NCBI RefSeq assembly: GCF_965199065.1
Contig: NZ_CBDAQN010000003.1
Location: 620,001-684,000, forward strand
DNA length: 64,000 nucleotides
DNA from: Acidisoma sp965199065
Lineage (GTDB): Bacteria > Pseudomonadota > Alphaproteobacteria > Acetobacterales > Acetobacteraceae
Reading direction: 5' to 3'
Position numbers and translations under genes: made by a program. Positions 55,555 through 63,700 of this stretch are shown here, in pieces. Position 1 is the stretch's first letter. Each line of letters begins with the position of its first letter. Below the pieces are notes generated by a model. The model did not search any database and was not told where the DNA came from. It saw only the letters and a program-made list of their open reading frames with translations.

Positions 55555-56721
55555 TCACCCGGCAGTCCTCTCACGCGCGGGCTCGGCGATCGTCGCGCGG
55601 CCCCCCGTTACCTGAGAAGGCGATTGGCCGTCGGCAGCGCCAGGGCGCTTGACGCGGCGGCGATATTGAACGGCGTTGAGCAGCACCGCGAGCACGATGA
55701 CCCCGCCGGTGAAAACCGTCTGCCAGTAGGACGAGATTCCGATGATGACGAGCCCGTCCGAGAGGAAGCCGATGACGAAGGCGCCGAGCAGCGTGCCGCG
55801 GATATTGCCGCGGCCACCGGTGAGGGCGGCACCGCCCACGACCACGGCGGCGATCGCTGTCAGTTCGTAGGACGTGCCGGCGGTGGGGCCCGCTGAGGTG
55901 AGCTGGCTGTCCAGGATGAGCCCGGCGGCGGCCGCGCACATGCCGGAGCAGACATAGACCAGAACCTGCACCATCTTCACCGGCACACCGGAAAGCTCGG
56001 CTGCGCGTTCGTTACCGCCGGACGCGTAGAGCCAGCGGCCGAAGGCGGTGCGGTTCAACACGAGGCTCCCGGCGCCCGCGATGACGATCATGACAACGAC
56101 ACCGATCGGGACGTCAAAGAGACGGTTGAAGCCGAGCCAGTTGAACCCGGTGTTCCCACGATCCGCCTGTCCACCGAGGTTGTTGTAGGTGAGGCCGTTC
56201 GTCATGAGCAGCGCCAGACCGCGCACGACATACATCACGCCGAGGGTCGCGACGAAGGCCGGCACCTTGAAGCGCGCGATGAGCACGCCATTGACGAGGC
56301 CTACAAATCCGCCGAGCGCGACCGCGAGCACCACGACCACCCAGACGGATGGGTAGAGCACGACACCGAAAGCCTTGAGCGTGACGCCTTGCATCAGGAA
56401 GCCGGCGACGACGCCGGAGAAGCCGAGCGTCGACCCGACCGACAGATCGATGCCGCCATTGAGGATGACGAGCAGCATGCCGATCGCGAGAATCCCGAAG
56501 ATCGCCACATGCGACGACATCGTGAGGAAGTTGCTCAGCGAGAAGTAATACGGCGACAGGATCGAGAAGACGATGATGATGGCGATGAGCGCGAAAAACG
56601 CGCGGCCCTTCAGCAACAGCCGGCCCAGTTCGAATCCCTCGCTGAGCGCCGCCGGGCGAGAGCCAGTCAGATTGCCGCTGGTTTCGGCCATGGTCGGGGG
56701 AACTCCGCTCTTCTTGCTCAT
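55555..56721 (-). CDS. ABC transporter permease (RbsC type)
   Basis: The 388-residue integral membrane protein has a hydrophilic N-terminal arm of about 45 residues and about nine hydrophobic segments. Family motifs are LNGGIDLSVGSTLGFSGVVAGF, GLVNGVLIARFKVPAFVATLGVMYVVRG, ASGGNERAAELSGV and VVVGGAALTGGRGNIRGTLLGAF. It is the only permease of this system, so it would act as a homodimer. Its ATG overlaps the ATPase stop by one base (TGATG). Confidence 0.93.
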   Translation of the reverse strand: MSKKSGVPPTMAETSGNLTGSRPAALSEGFELGRLLLKGRAFFALIAIIIVFSILSPYYFSLSNFLTMSSHVAIFGILAIGMLLVILNGGIDLSVGSTLGFSGVVAGFLMQGVTLKAFGVVLYPSVWVVVVLAVALGGFVGLVNGVLIARFKVPAFVATLGVMYVVRGLALLMTNGLTYNNLGGQADRGNTGFNWLGFNRLFDVPIGVVVMIVIAGAGSLVLNRTAFGRWLYASGGNERAAELSGVPVKMVQVLVYVCSGMCAAAAGLILDSQLTSAGPTAGTSYELTAIAAVVVGGAALTGGRGNIRGTLLGAFVIGFLSDGLVIIGISSYWQTVFTGGVIVLAVLLNAVQYRRRVKRPGAADGQSPSQVTGGRATIAEPARERTAG

Positions 56722-58250
56722 CAGGCGATCACGGCTTCGCCGGAGGCGGCCATGATTTCCTCTTTGGTGACGTTGGACCCGAACTGCGCCGAAATCCGGC
56801 CGCGGCGCATGACGATGATGCGATGCGCGATGCTCAGGCACTCGGCGACTTCCGAAGTCGAAAAAATGACGGCGAGGCCGCGCGCCGCGCGCTCGGCGAG
56901 CAGGCGGAAGACCTCGCCCTTGGCTCCGATGTCGATGCCGCGGCTGGGTTCGTCGAGCAGGATGACGCGCGGACCTGTCGTCAGCATCTTGCCGATGACG
57001 ACCTTCTGCTGGTTGCCGCCCGACAGCGAGCCGATCGGCGCGTCGCCGCCCGCCGTCTTCACGTGAACGCTGCGGATCGTCTCCGTGACCATCCTCTTTT
57101 CCCGCGCGGGCGAAAGCAGCAATCGTCTTGCGAACGCGCCGATACTGGCGAGCGACAGGTTTTCGCCGACCGACATCGTCTGCACCAGACCGTCCCGCTG
57201 CCGATCCTCGGGGACCAACGCGAGGCCTTTCGCAATGCGGTCCGCGATGCTGAGGCGTGACACGTCCTCGCCTTCGAGCAGAACCTGGCCGCCCGCCATC
57301 GGCACCCGTCCGGCGACGCATTCCAGAAGCTCGGTGCGGCCAGCGCCCATCAACCCGTAGATGCAGACGATCTCGCCCGCGCGAACATCGAGCGACATGC
57401 GGTCGACGACAAAACTCTCGCCACCGGACGCATCGGCGACACTCACATCCCGCACCGAGAGTGCGACCTCGCCGAAGGCATAGCCGGTAGGCGGGGAACC
57501 GAGATCGAAGTTCTCGCCCACCATGTTGCGGACGATCCATTCGAGGTCGATATCGCGCGCCTCGGCATTGGCCGTCATCGCGCCATCCCGCAGCACCACG
57601 GCATAGTCGGTGATCTGCAACGCCTCTTCGAGATGGTGCGAGATATAGACGATCGAAACGCCGCGGCTGGTGAGGTCGCGGATGACCCGAAACAGCACCT
57701 CGACCTCGGAGGCGCTGAGGGCCGAGGTCGGCTCGTCCATGATGAGAATGCGCGAGTTGACCGACAGGGCGCGGGCGATTTCGACGATCTGCTGCTGGCC
57801 GAGGCGCAGATCCTCGACGAGCGTCATCGGGTCGATCGCCTCCTCGAGATCCGTCATCAGCGCGCGGGCCTGACGGGCTTCCTCGGCAAAGTCGATCCCC
57901 GTCGGGGTGCGGAGTTCGCGCCCCATGAAGATGTTGTCGCGGACGCTGAGGTTTGGCGCGAGGCTCAGCTCCTGATGGATGATCGAGATACCGCGATCCC
58001 TCGCCTCGGCGGCGCTGGCGAAGCTCACCACCTCTCCGTCCAGCAGGATGGTGCCGGCGGTCGGGGTCGCCACACCTGAGAGAATTTTCATGAGCGTCGA
58101 CTTCCCGGCGCCGTTCTCGCCGAAAAGCGTCGTGACCTTGCCACGATGGATATCGAAGTTGACGCCCTTCAGCGCGTGCGTGCTGCCGTAGATCTTGGTG
58201 ATGTTGCGCGCCGAGAGGACGGCATCCGGGGCGGTTGGCAACATGCTCAT
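56721..58250 (-). CDS. ABC transporter ATP-binding protein (RbsA type, duplicated ABC)
   Basis: The 509-residue protein carries two ABC domains. The first has GENGAGKST, RLGQQQIVEIARAL and ILIMDEPTSAL. The second has a degenerate Walker A (GLMGAGRTELLE) with signature LSGGNQQKVVIGKML and ILLDEPSRGID. It energises uptake through the single permease. It overlaps the DUF2291 gene by 4 bp and the permease gene by one base, so the three are tightly coupled. Confidence 0.94.
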   Translation of the reverse strand: MSMLPTAPDAVLSARNITKIYGSTHALKGVNFDIHRGKVTTLFGENGAGKSTLMKILSGVATPTAGTILLDGEVVSFASAAEARDRGISIIHQELSLAPNLSVRDNIFMGRELRTPTGIDFAEEARQARALMTDLEEAIDPMTLVEDLRLGQQQIVEIARALSVNSRILIMDEPTSALSASEVEVLFRVIRDLTSRGVSIVYISHHLEEALQITDYAVVLRDGAMTANAEARDIDLEWIVRNMVGENFDLGSPPTGYAFGEVALSVRDVSVADASGGESFVVDRMSLDVRAGEIVCIYGLMGAGRTELLECVAGRVPMAGGQVLLEGEDVSRLSIADRIAKGLALVPEDRQRDGLVQTMSVGENLSLASIGAFARRLLLSPAREKRMVTETIRSVHVKTAGGDAPIGSLSGGNQQKVVIGKMLTTGPRVILLDEPSRGIDIGAKGEVFRLLAERAARGLAVIFSTSEVAECLSIAHRIIVMRRGRISAQFGSNVTKEEIMAASGEAVIA

Positions 58251-58903
58251 TGCACCTGCAGCTTGACCGGGGTGATGAGCCAGCTATTCGGTACGACGAG
58301 CTGGAAGGCGCCGACGACCGAGACGGTCTTGCCGGTCAGCTTGGCGGTATCGACCTTCGCCAGAACCTGGCTCTTGATCTCGTTGTTGAGTGCGGAACCG
58401 GCATTCTGGTAGTCGATCTGATTTGTGAACTGGCCGAAGTTGATGGTGCCGGTGGCGTCGCGCACATCGGTCCCGTTGATCGCCGGCCCCGTCTGCACCC
58501 GCACCGTGACCCCCGGCGAGACGCCGGGAACGTTGATCGTGTAGACGCCGAACATCGCCTTGCCCGCGACCCCGGTGAACTTGACCGAGAACTCAGGCCC
58601 GATCTCGCCAGGAACGCCATATTTGGTTCCCGCGGCCGCGGAGTCCTTGGCGATGGCGGCGGCCAAGGTTGCGGCATCGACGGCGTGGCTTTCGATCAGC
58701 GACTGGATCTTAGGGAACTCGGCCTCGCCATAGGCGGCGGGATCGAAGGCGCCGGGCTGGGCCGCGACCTGCGAGCGGAGGCTGACAACCTTTGTATTCA
58801 AGCCCATCGCCACGAGAAGCACGATGACGGCAACCGCCGCCCATACAGCCCGAAGCTTGGGCTTGGCCTGCCTGCGCGTGTCGGTAGCCACCGATGTACT
58901 CAT
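58247..58903 (-). CDS. DUF2291 family protein, membrane-anchored periplasmic
   Basis: The 218-residue protein has one N-terminal transmembrane segment (about 18-36) and a periplasmic remainder. Family features are the conserved acid and aliphatic stretch after FDPAAYGEAEFPKIQ, KYGVPGEIGPEFSVKFTGV, VRVQTGPAINGTDVRDATGTINFGQFTNQIDYQNAGSALN and the closing GAFQLV. No lipobox Cys is seen although relatives are often called lipoproteins. Its function is unknown. The ATGA coupling to the ATPase gene argues for a structural or accessory role in this importer. Confidence 0.87.
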   Translation of the reverse strand: MSTSVATDTRRQAKPKLRAVWAAVAVIVLLVAMGLNTKVVSLRSQVAAQPGAFDPAAYGEAEFPKIQSLIESHAVDAATLAAAIAKDSAAAGTKYGVPGEIGPEFSVKFTGVAGKAMFGVYTINVPGVSPGVTVRVQTGPAINGTDVRDATGTINFGQFTNQIDYQNAGSALNNEIKSQVLAKVDTAKLTGKTVSVVGAFQLVVPNSWLITPVKLQVQ

Positions 58904-58936
58904 GAAAGGACGACCTGTCGCTTGCTGTTGGATAGG

Positions 58937-59965
58937 CTAGTTGAGAGCGGTCGGGCGCTGGAGCCGCGTTGCATCGTCCAGGCCCAACAGCGTGTGGGCG
59001 TTGCTGAGGCTGGTCGCCAGAGTGTTGATGGTGCTCGTACGCAGCGCGCCCAGGATGCCCGCTGCCTTGGTGTTTTCGCTCGCCACCGCGATGACGTTAG
59101 GGATACGTCGCAGTTCCGGGGTGGTCAGACCGATGATGCGGCCCTGCATCCCGAGGCTGCTCGGCCGCCCCTGAATGTCGAAGAAATCATACCCCATCAT
59201 GTCGCCAATCGTGCCGGAGAGCCTTGCCTCGGTGACTTCCTTGGGCGTGAACCAGCCCATCCGGACCATGTTGCTGTCTTCGCTGAGATCACCCACACCG
59301 ATGAGTGCGATGTCGGCCCTCCGGGCTCGATCCAGCGTTTGCCGCACAGTCTCATTCTGCATCAGCGCCAGGCGCGATTCCGGATTGTCGACGAGCGCCG
59401 GTGCATACAGCGTCTCGCTTTCGCCCCCGAAGCGGGCGGCGAGGCGGCGGCAGATATGGTCCGGGTTCATGAATTCGCCCGCCCGCAGCGAACCGCCGAT
59501 GGCCGAAACGAAGGTGACCGCGCGCTGGTTCGGCGACACGAGACCATCGGCGACCGCCCCGATGTTTCGCCCCATTCCGACAGCGACAATCATGCCATCC
59601 TGCAGCTGCCGGTTCAGATAGACTCCAACGAGGCTTGCCAAGGCAACACGCTGGGTCTCCTGGTCCCGATGATCGACCGCCACGATCAGGCGTTCGATGC
59701 CGAAGCGCCGGATGAACTCCTGCTCGATCTTGGCAGCCACTCCCGGATGCGGCCGCACCGTAATCTCGACGATGCCCTCCTCGCGTGCCCGTTTGAGCAG
59801 ACGGCCGATCTTGGCCCGCGACATCCCGAACTTGTGGGACAGCTCCTCCTGCGTGACCTGATCAGCATAATAGAGACCCGCGATATCGGCGATGATATCG
59901 AGCTCCGCATCCTTCAGCTCATCGAGCCGCGGCGGCTGCCAGGGCCGTCGTGCCGTCTGCACCAT
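58937..59965 (-). CDS. SorC-family transcriptional regulator of the polyol operon
   Basis: The 342-residue protein has an N-terminal HTH (QVTQEELSHKFGMSRAKIGRLLKRAREEGIVEITV) and a SorC effector domain (VAVGMGRNIGAVADGL, FVSAIGGSL, RRADIALIGVGDLSEDSNMVRMGW, VIAVASENTKAAGILGAL). It resembles EryD-type regulators of erythritol operons, which respond to a pathway intermediate. It lies in mid-operon between the dehydrogenase and transporter genes, so it is probably autoregulated. Confidence 0.92.
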   Translation of the reverse strand: MVQTARRPWQPPRLDELKDAELDIIADIAGLYYADQVTQEELSHKFGMSRAKIGRLLKRAREEGIVEITVRPHPGVAAKIEQEFIRRFGIERLIVAVDHRDQETQRVALASLVGVYLNRQLQDGMIVAVGMGRNIGAVADGLVSPNQRAVTFVSAIGGSLRAGEFMNPDHICRRLAARFGGESETLYAPALVDNPESRLALMQNETVRQTLDRARRADIALIGVGDLSEDSNMVRMGWFTPKEVTEARLSGTIGDMMGYDFFDIQGRPSSLGMQGRIIGLTTPELRRIPNVIAVASENTKAAGILGALRTSTINTLATSLSNAHTLLGLDDATRLQRPTALN

Positions 59966-59992
59966 CTGTCCGCGCCCCGGCCGATCCCCGGC

Positions 59993-61096
59993 CTATGGTA
60001 TCAGGATCGTCTTGATCGAGTTCTCGCCCTTCTTCATCAGGTCGAAGCCCTTCTGGAAGTCCTTCAGAGGCAGCGTATGGGTGACGACACCCTCCGTCGG
60101 CAAACGGCCGTCGGCGATGGCAGCGATCGTGAACGGGTAACAGTAGGGCCCGAGATGCGCGCCATAGATGTCGAGGTGCTTGCGGTCGCCGATGATGCTC
60201 CAATCGGCGGTTACCTCCTCGCCGAAGACGCTGAACTCGACGAAGCGGCCGAGCTTGCGGATCATCTGCAGGCCTTGCCGCACGCTGGAGGGATGGCCGG
60301 TCGCCTCGATATAGACATCGCAACCGTAGCCTTCCGTCATCTCCTTCACGCGGGCGACGACATCCTCCTCGAGCGGGTTCATCACCAGATCCGCGCCAAA
60401 CTTCTTGGCGAGCGCCAGCCGGTCGGGCTTGGTGTCGAGCACAATGAGCTTGGTCGGGTTCTTCAGCCGCGCGGCGCCGACCATGCCGAGGCCGAGCGTG
60501 CCGGCGCCCGCCAGCACCACGATGTCGTCGAGTTCGATCTTGGCCCGGTTGACGGCGTGGACGGAGCAGGCGAATGGCTCGATGAGCGCCGCAGCGTCAA
60601 GAGCGAGGCCCTCCGGCACATGGTAGGTTCGCGAGGTCTTCGGGAACCGCATGTAGCGGGCCATGGCGCCGTTCACGTTGTTCTGGAAACCATAGAGGTC
60701 GTGCTTCTCGCACATCCAGTATTCGCCGCGCCCGCAGTATCGGCAGTTCTCGCATGGCACGATCTGCTCGGAGATGAGCCGGTCGCCGACCTTGAAGCGG
60801 CCGGCGCGCTCGATGTTCTCGCCGACCTCCACCGCGCGGCCGAGAAATTCGTGGCCCGGGATCATCGGCGCCTTGACGTATTTCGGCTGACCCTTGTCGT
60901 CGCCCCAGAAGGACGGCGCCCCCTGGTAGCACTTGATGTCGCCGGCGCAGATGCCGACAGCTTCGACTTCGATGATGATGTCGTCAGGCCCGGCGCGAGG
61001 AACCTCGACCTGCTCGAAGCGGTAGTCACCCGGTGCGTAGGCAACGACGGCATCCATCGTCGCCGGGAGATCGTTACGGAGTGTCGTGCTGCTCAT
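59993..61096 (-). CDS. zinc-dependent polyol dehydrogenase (erythritol/L-threitol dehydrogenase-like)
   Basis: Medium-chain alcohol dehydrogenase of 367 residues. Catalytic zinc ligands appear in GICAGDIKCYQG (Cys) and PGHEF (His, Glu); structural zinc in CENCRYCGRGEYWMC; nucleotide fold in VLAGAGTLGLGM with TKPDRLALAK. Segments such as the FWGD stretch, HDLYGFQNNVNGAMARYM, DWSIIGDRKHLDIYGAHLGPYC and PLKDFQKGFDLM agree closely, from memory, with the Mycobacterium smegmatis erythritol/L-threitol dehydrogenase (EltD). It would yield L-erythrulose for the DHAK-type kinases encoded on both sides of it. Confidence 0.88.
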   Translation of the reverse strand: MSSTTLRNDLPATMDAVVAYAPGDYRFEQVEVPRAGPDDIIIEVEAVGICAGDIKCYQGAPSFWGDDKGQPKYVKAPMIPGHEFLGRAVEVGENIERAGRFKVGDRLISEQIVPCENCRYCGRGEYWMCEKHDLYGFQNNVNGAMARYMRFPKTSRTYHVPEGLALDAAALIEPFACSVHAVNRAKIELDDIVVLAGAGTLGLGMVGAARLKNPTKLIVLDTKPDRLALAKKFGADLVMNPLEEDVVARVKEMTEGYGCDVYIEATGHPSSVRQGLQMIRKLGRFVEFSVFGEEVTADWSIIGDRKHLDIYGAHLGPYCYPFTIAAIADGRLPTEGVVTHTLPLKDFQKGFDLMKKGENSIKTILIP

Positions 61097-61158
61097 CGAG
61101 CGGGACTCCCTTGTATTGTTCGAATGTTCCGTCGGTTCTTTTTGCGAGAACGATCCGC

Positions 61159-61812
61159 TTAGGCGCTCAAACGCTGAACAAGCCCATCAGCGAGCGCCGA
61201 CAGGATCATGGTGCAGGAGGCGGCACCCGCGTCCAATGTCCCCCGAGACCGCTCACCAAGCCGGCTCGCACGGCCAACTTTGGCAATCATGCCGCGTGTG
61301 GCTTCAAGCCCGGCTTCGGCGGCGGTCTTCATCGCCAGAAGCGACTCCGCAAACGTCTCGCTGCCGCCATGCGATGCATCGAACGCCTCGCCGGCCGGGA
61401 CGAGCACATCGACGAGCGTCTTATCACCCGGCTTGGCTTCGCCCAGGCCCTGCACCGCGGCGAGGCCGGCCTTCAGCATGCCGGAGAAATGCGCCGCATC
61501 CAGCCTGTCCGTGTTGTCCAGCACCTCGGCCATATCGGTGAAGAAGGTGCCGTAGAGCGGTCCCATCGACCCACCGATGTCGCTCAACAGCGTGTCGCCC
61601 AGCGTCGCCAGCCCCTGCGGCAGAGTAAAGTCGCCCATGGCGCGAAGGCGTTCGCCCGCCATGCGAAAGCCCTTGCCCATGTTGACGCCGTGATCGCCAT
61701 CACCGGTCTGGCCGTCGATTTCGCTGAGCTTGCCTTGCTCGCGCACGATGACATCCACAAGATCGAATAGAATTGGTCCGGCCTCGACGAGGCTGACGCT
61801 ATCGCGGCTCAT
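61159..61812 (-). CDS. dhaL: DhaL-type kinase subunit
   Basis: Nucleotide-binding subunit of a two-component DHAK, 217 residues. It has the Mg-nucleotide Asp cluster in IDGQTGDGDHGVNMGKGF, then IGGSMGPLYGTFFTDMAEVL, GEAKPGDKTLVDVLVPA and the late RSRGTLDAGAASCTMIL. It overlaps dhaK by 4 bp and so forms a stoichiometric pair with it. With no DhaM in the operon, direct ATP use, as in erythrulose kinases of this family, is more likely than PTS dependence. Confidence 0.92.
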   Translation of the reverse strand: MSRDSVSLVEAGPILFDLVDVIVREQGKLSEIDGQTGDGDHGVNMGKGFRMAGERLRAMGDFTLPQGLATLGDTLLSDIGGSMGPLYGTFFTDMAEVLDNTDRLDAAHFSGMLKAGLAAVQGLGEAKPGDKTLVDVLVPAGEAFDASHGGSETFAESLLAMKTAAEAGLEATRGMIAKVGRASRLGERSRGTLDAGAASCTMILSALADGLVQRLSA

Positions 61813-62831
61813 CGCGCAATGACCGTGAGGCCGAGGGAATGCGCAGGCGTCGCCAGCAGCCGGTCAAGTTCTGCATCGAGGCGGGTAACGGTGATGGAGG
61901 CACCCATCATTTCGAGCGACGTAAAGTAGTTGCCGACGAAGCGATGGCGCGCGGTGATGCCGCGCTCGCGCAGGATGGCGTCGACATGTCCATAGAGTAT
62001 GTATGTTTCCATGATCGGCGTGGCGCCGAGACCGGAGATGAGCACGGCGACATCCTCGCCGCCGGCGATACCTGTGTCTTCTAGAATTCGCTCCATCATG
62101 AGGCTCGCCATGTCATGGGCAGACTGGATGGGCATGACGGCAACGCCGGGCTCGCCATGGTGGCCGATGCCGACTTCCATCATGCCCGGCGCGATGGTGA
62201 AGTTGGGCTTGCCCGCCGCCGGAATTGTGCAGGCGGAGAGACCGATGCCAACGCTGCCGGTGTTGTCGATCGCCTTCTGGGCGACGGCGATCACCTCGTC
62301 CAGCGTCCCGCCCTCGTCGGCGCAGGCGCCCGCGGCCTTCCACATGATGATTTCGCCTGCGACTCCGCGGCGTTTCTCGCGCTCGGTGCGCGGCGCAGAA
62401 GCAACATCGTCATTGGCGACGACGGTGCGGATGGTGAGCCCGTCCTTTGCCGCAAGCTTCATCGCCATCTTCACGTTCATGTTGTCCCCGGCATAGTTGC
62501 CGTAGAGACAGGCGACGCCCGCGCCTTGATCAGCCGCCTTGAAGGCCTCATGGAAGCTTTTGGCAGTGGGCGACGCAAAGATCTCACCGCACGCAACCGC
62601 ATCGCAGAGCCCAGCGCCGACAAAGCCGAGAAAAGCGGGCTCGTGGCCGGAACCGCCGCCCGTAACGATACCAACTTTGCCCGCTCCGCGATGTTTCGCG
62701 GCGCGGAGGACACGAGGATGCTCGGTCGGCATCAGAATGTCGGGGTAGGCCAGAAGGACGCCTCGGATGGCCTCGTCTGCCACCTGCTCCGGATCGTTGA
62801 TGATCCTGTTCACGACAGCAGGCCTCGGCAT
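61809..62831 (-). CDS. dhaK: DhaK-type kinase subunit
   Basis: Substrate-binding subunit of the DHAK pair, 340 residues. Motifs are VTGGGSGHEPAFLGFVGAGLCDA, LYGNYAGDNMNVKMA, NDDVASAP, RRGVAGEIIMWKAAGA and GIGHHGEPG, in which about H225 is the covalent substrate-binding histidine. It is the first gene of the ten-gene operon, with a sigma70-like promoter about 50-80 bp upstream. It differs clearly from the DhaK half of the fused kinase downstream, suggesting different substrates or stereochemistry. Confidence 0.93.
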   Translation of the reverse strand: MPRPAVVNRIINDPEQVADEAIRGVLLAYPDILMPTEHPRVLRAAKHRGAGKVGIVTGGGSGHEPAFLGFVGAGLCDAVACGEIFASPTAKSFHEAFKAADQGAGVACLYGNYAGDNMNVKMAMKLAAKDGLTIRTVVANDDVASAPRTEREKRRGVAGEIIMWKAAGACADEGGTLDEVIAVAQKAIDNTGSVGIGLSACTIPAAGKPNFTIAPGMMEVGIGHHGEPGVAVMPIQSAHDMASLMMERILEDTGIAGGEDVAVLISGLGATPIMETYILYGHVDAILRERGITARHRFVGNYFTSLEMMGASITVTRLDAELDRLLATPAHSLGLTVIAR

Positions 62832-62884
62832 GCGCTGCGGCTATCCTTCATGATGTCGCTCCCAACGGTTCTTCTTGTTGGCCG

Positions 62885-62913
62885 AATGTTGTCCCCACCG
62901 GAGCAATTGTCAA
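62885..62913 (-). promoter_or_regulatory. sigma70-like promoter of the polyol operon
   Basis: On the minus strand a perfect -35 TTGACA (62913-62908) is followed after 17 bp by AACATT (62890-62885) as a weak -10. Transcription would start near 62878, about 47 bases before the dhaK start. The -35 overlaps CAATTG, a short palindrome that could be part of an operator. Confidence 0.5.
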
Positions 62914-63254
62914 TGGCCGCGAGCAACGGCGCAGCCGCGTCGAACGGCGAAAGATTGTCGCAATTTGGCGAGGGAGCCGGTTTTCCCCGTAAAATCCGGT
63001 TATCGGTGTAATCGGAGCTGGATTAACGCCGAGCGACTGCTCATGAAGCCGTTCTACCGCGATCTAATGAGCACCCGGCTGAATTTTCGCTCTTCACATT
63101 TACATGATAATGACAAAGCCAGGGATTTGTTTCGCTGGGCGCCTGCTTCGCGCTCGTCGGGGCGTTATTGACCGGACAACCTGACGAAGCGGAGCTTTTG
63201 AGCCGGCTTGATACCGGCCTCTTCTGGGAAGGCTGCATAACATGCTGATAGGCA

Positions 63255-63283
63255 TTGGCACAAATCGACTTATAGAATTTAAA
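63255..63283 (+). promoter_or_regulatory. sigma70-like promoter of the HU-like gene
   Basis: A -35 TTGGCA (63255-63260, five of six consensus bases) and a -10 TTTAAA (63278-63283) are separated by 17 bp, giving a leader of about 100 bases before the ATG at 63391. Confidence 0.45.
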
Positions 63284-63390
63284 GCTTAAACGGCAGACAG
63301 TTCTGGAAAGAATGAAGATGATCGCGGGGCTTGCAACTGCGAACGAACTGCATTAGGGGCGGCAGACCCCCATGCTTCAGGAATCCAGTT

Positions 63391-63660
63391 ATGAGTAAAG
63401 CCTTTATCGCTTCGGTTCTTCAAGACTCGCTAGAATGCACGGGCGTCGCCGCTAATCGTGCCGCTGCGTCATTGATCGACGCGATCGTTCATGAGCTGAA
63501 GACGACAGGCGGATTTACGCTTCCGTCTTTTGGCACCTTCACTGTTCGTAAGACCAAGGCACGGAAGGCACTCAATCCGCGCACGGGCGAACCGGTCAAG
63601 GTGAAGGCCGGCAAGACGGTCCGCTTCAAGGCCAGCCCGTCGCTCAAGAAAGATGTCTGA
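63391..63660 (+). CDS. HU/IHF-family DNA-binding protein
   Basis: Histone-like DNA-bending protein of 89 residues. Visible are the helical N-terminal dimer region (SKAFIASVLQDSLECTGVAANRAAASLIDAIVHELKTTGGFTLPSFGTFTV) and the beta-arm region with RTGEPVKVKAGKTVRFKASPSLKKDV. The arm lacks the usual P-x-x-G-x-x-I/V order of typical HU in part (ARKALNPRTGEPVKV is close to it), so it is probably an HU paralogue rather than the main HU or IHF subunit. ATG at 63391 follows an AGGAA box. Confidence 0.9.
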   Translation: MSKAFIASVLQDSLECTGVAANRAAASLIDAIVHELKTTGGFTLPSFGTFTVRKTKARKALNPRTGEPVKVKAGKTVRFKASPSLKKDV

Positions 63661-63700
63661 ACCATCAGCATCCTCGAATCGCCAGTAATTTGACGGCGCC

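Larger units (their letters stand above)
62832..63390. other. gene-free region between dhaK and the HU-like gene (559 bp)
   Basis: No gene supported. It holds promoter candidates for both divergent genes (62885-62913 on minus, 63255-63283 on plus). From about 63050 to 63350 it is visibly more AT-rich than the surroundings, which is unusual for this window and may reflect a regulatory or curved region. Confidence 0.55.

Noticed and set aside
58235..61162. 975-codon open frame antisense to DUF2291, SorC and dehydrogenase genes
   Set aside because: Spans three well-supported genes on the other strand and shows no family features.
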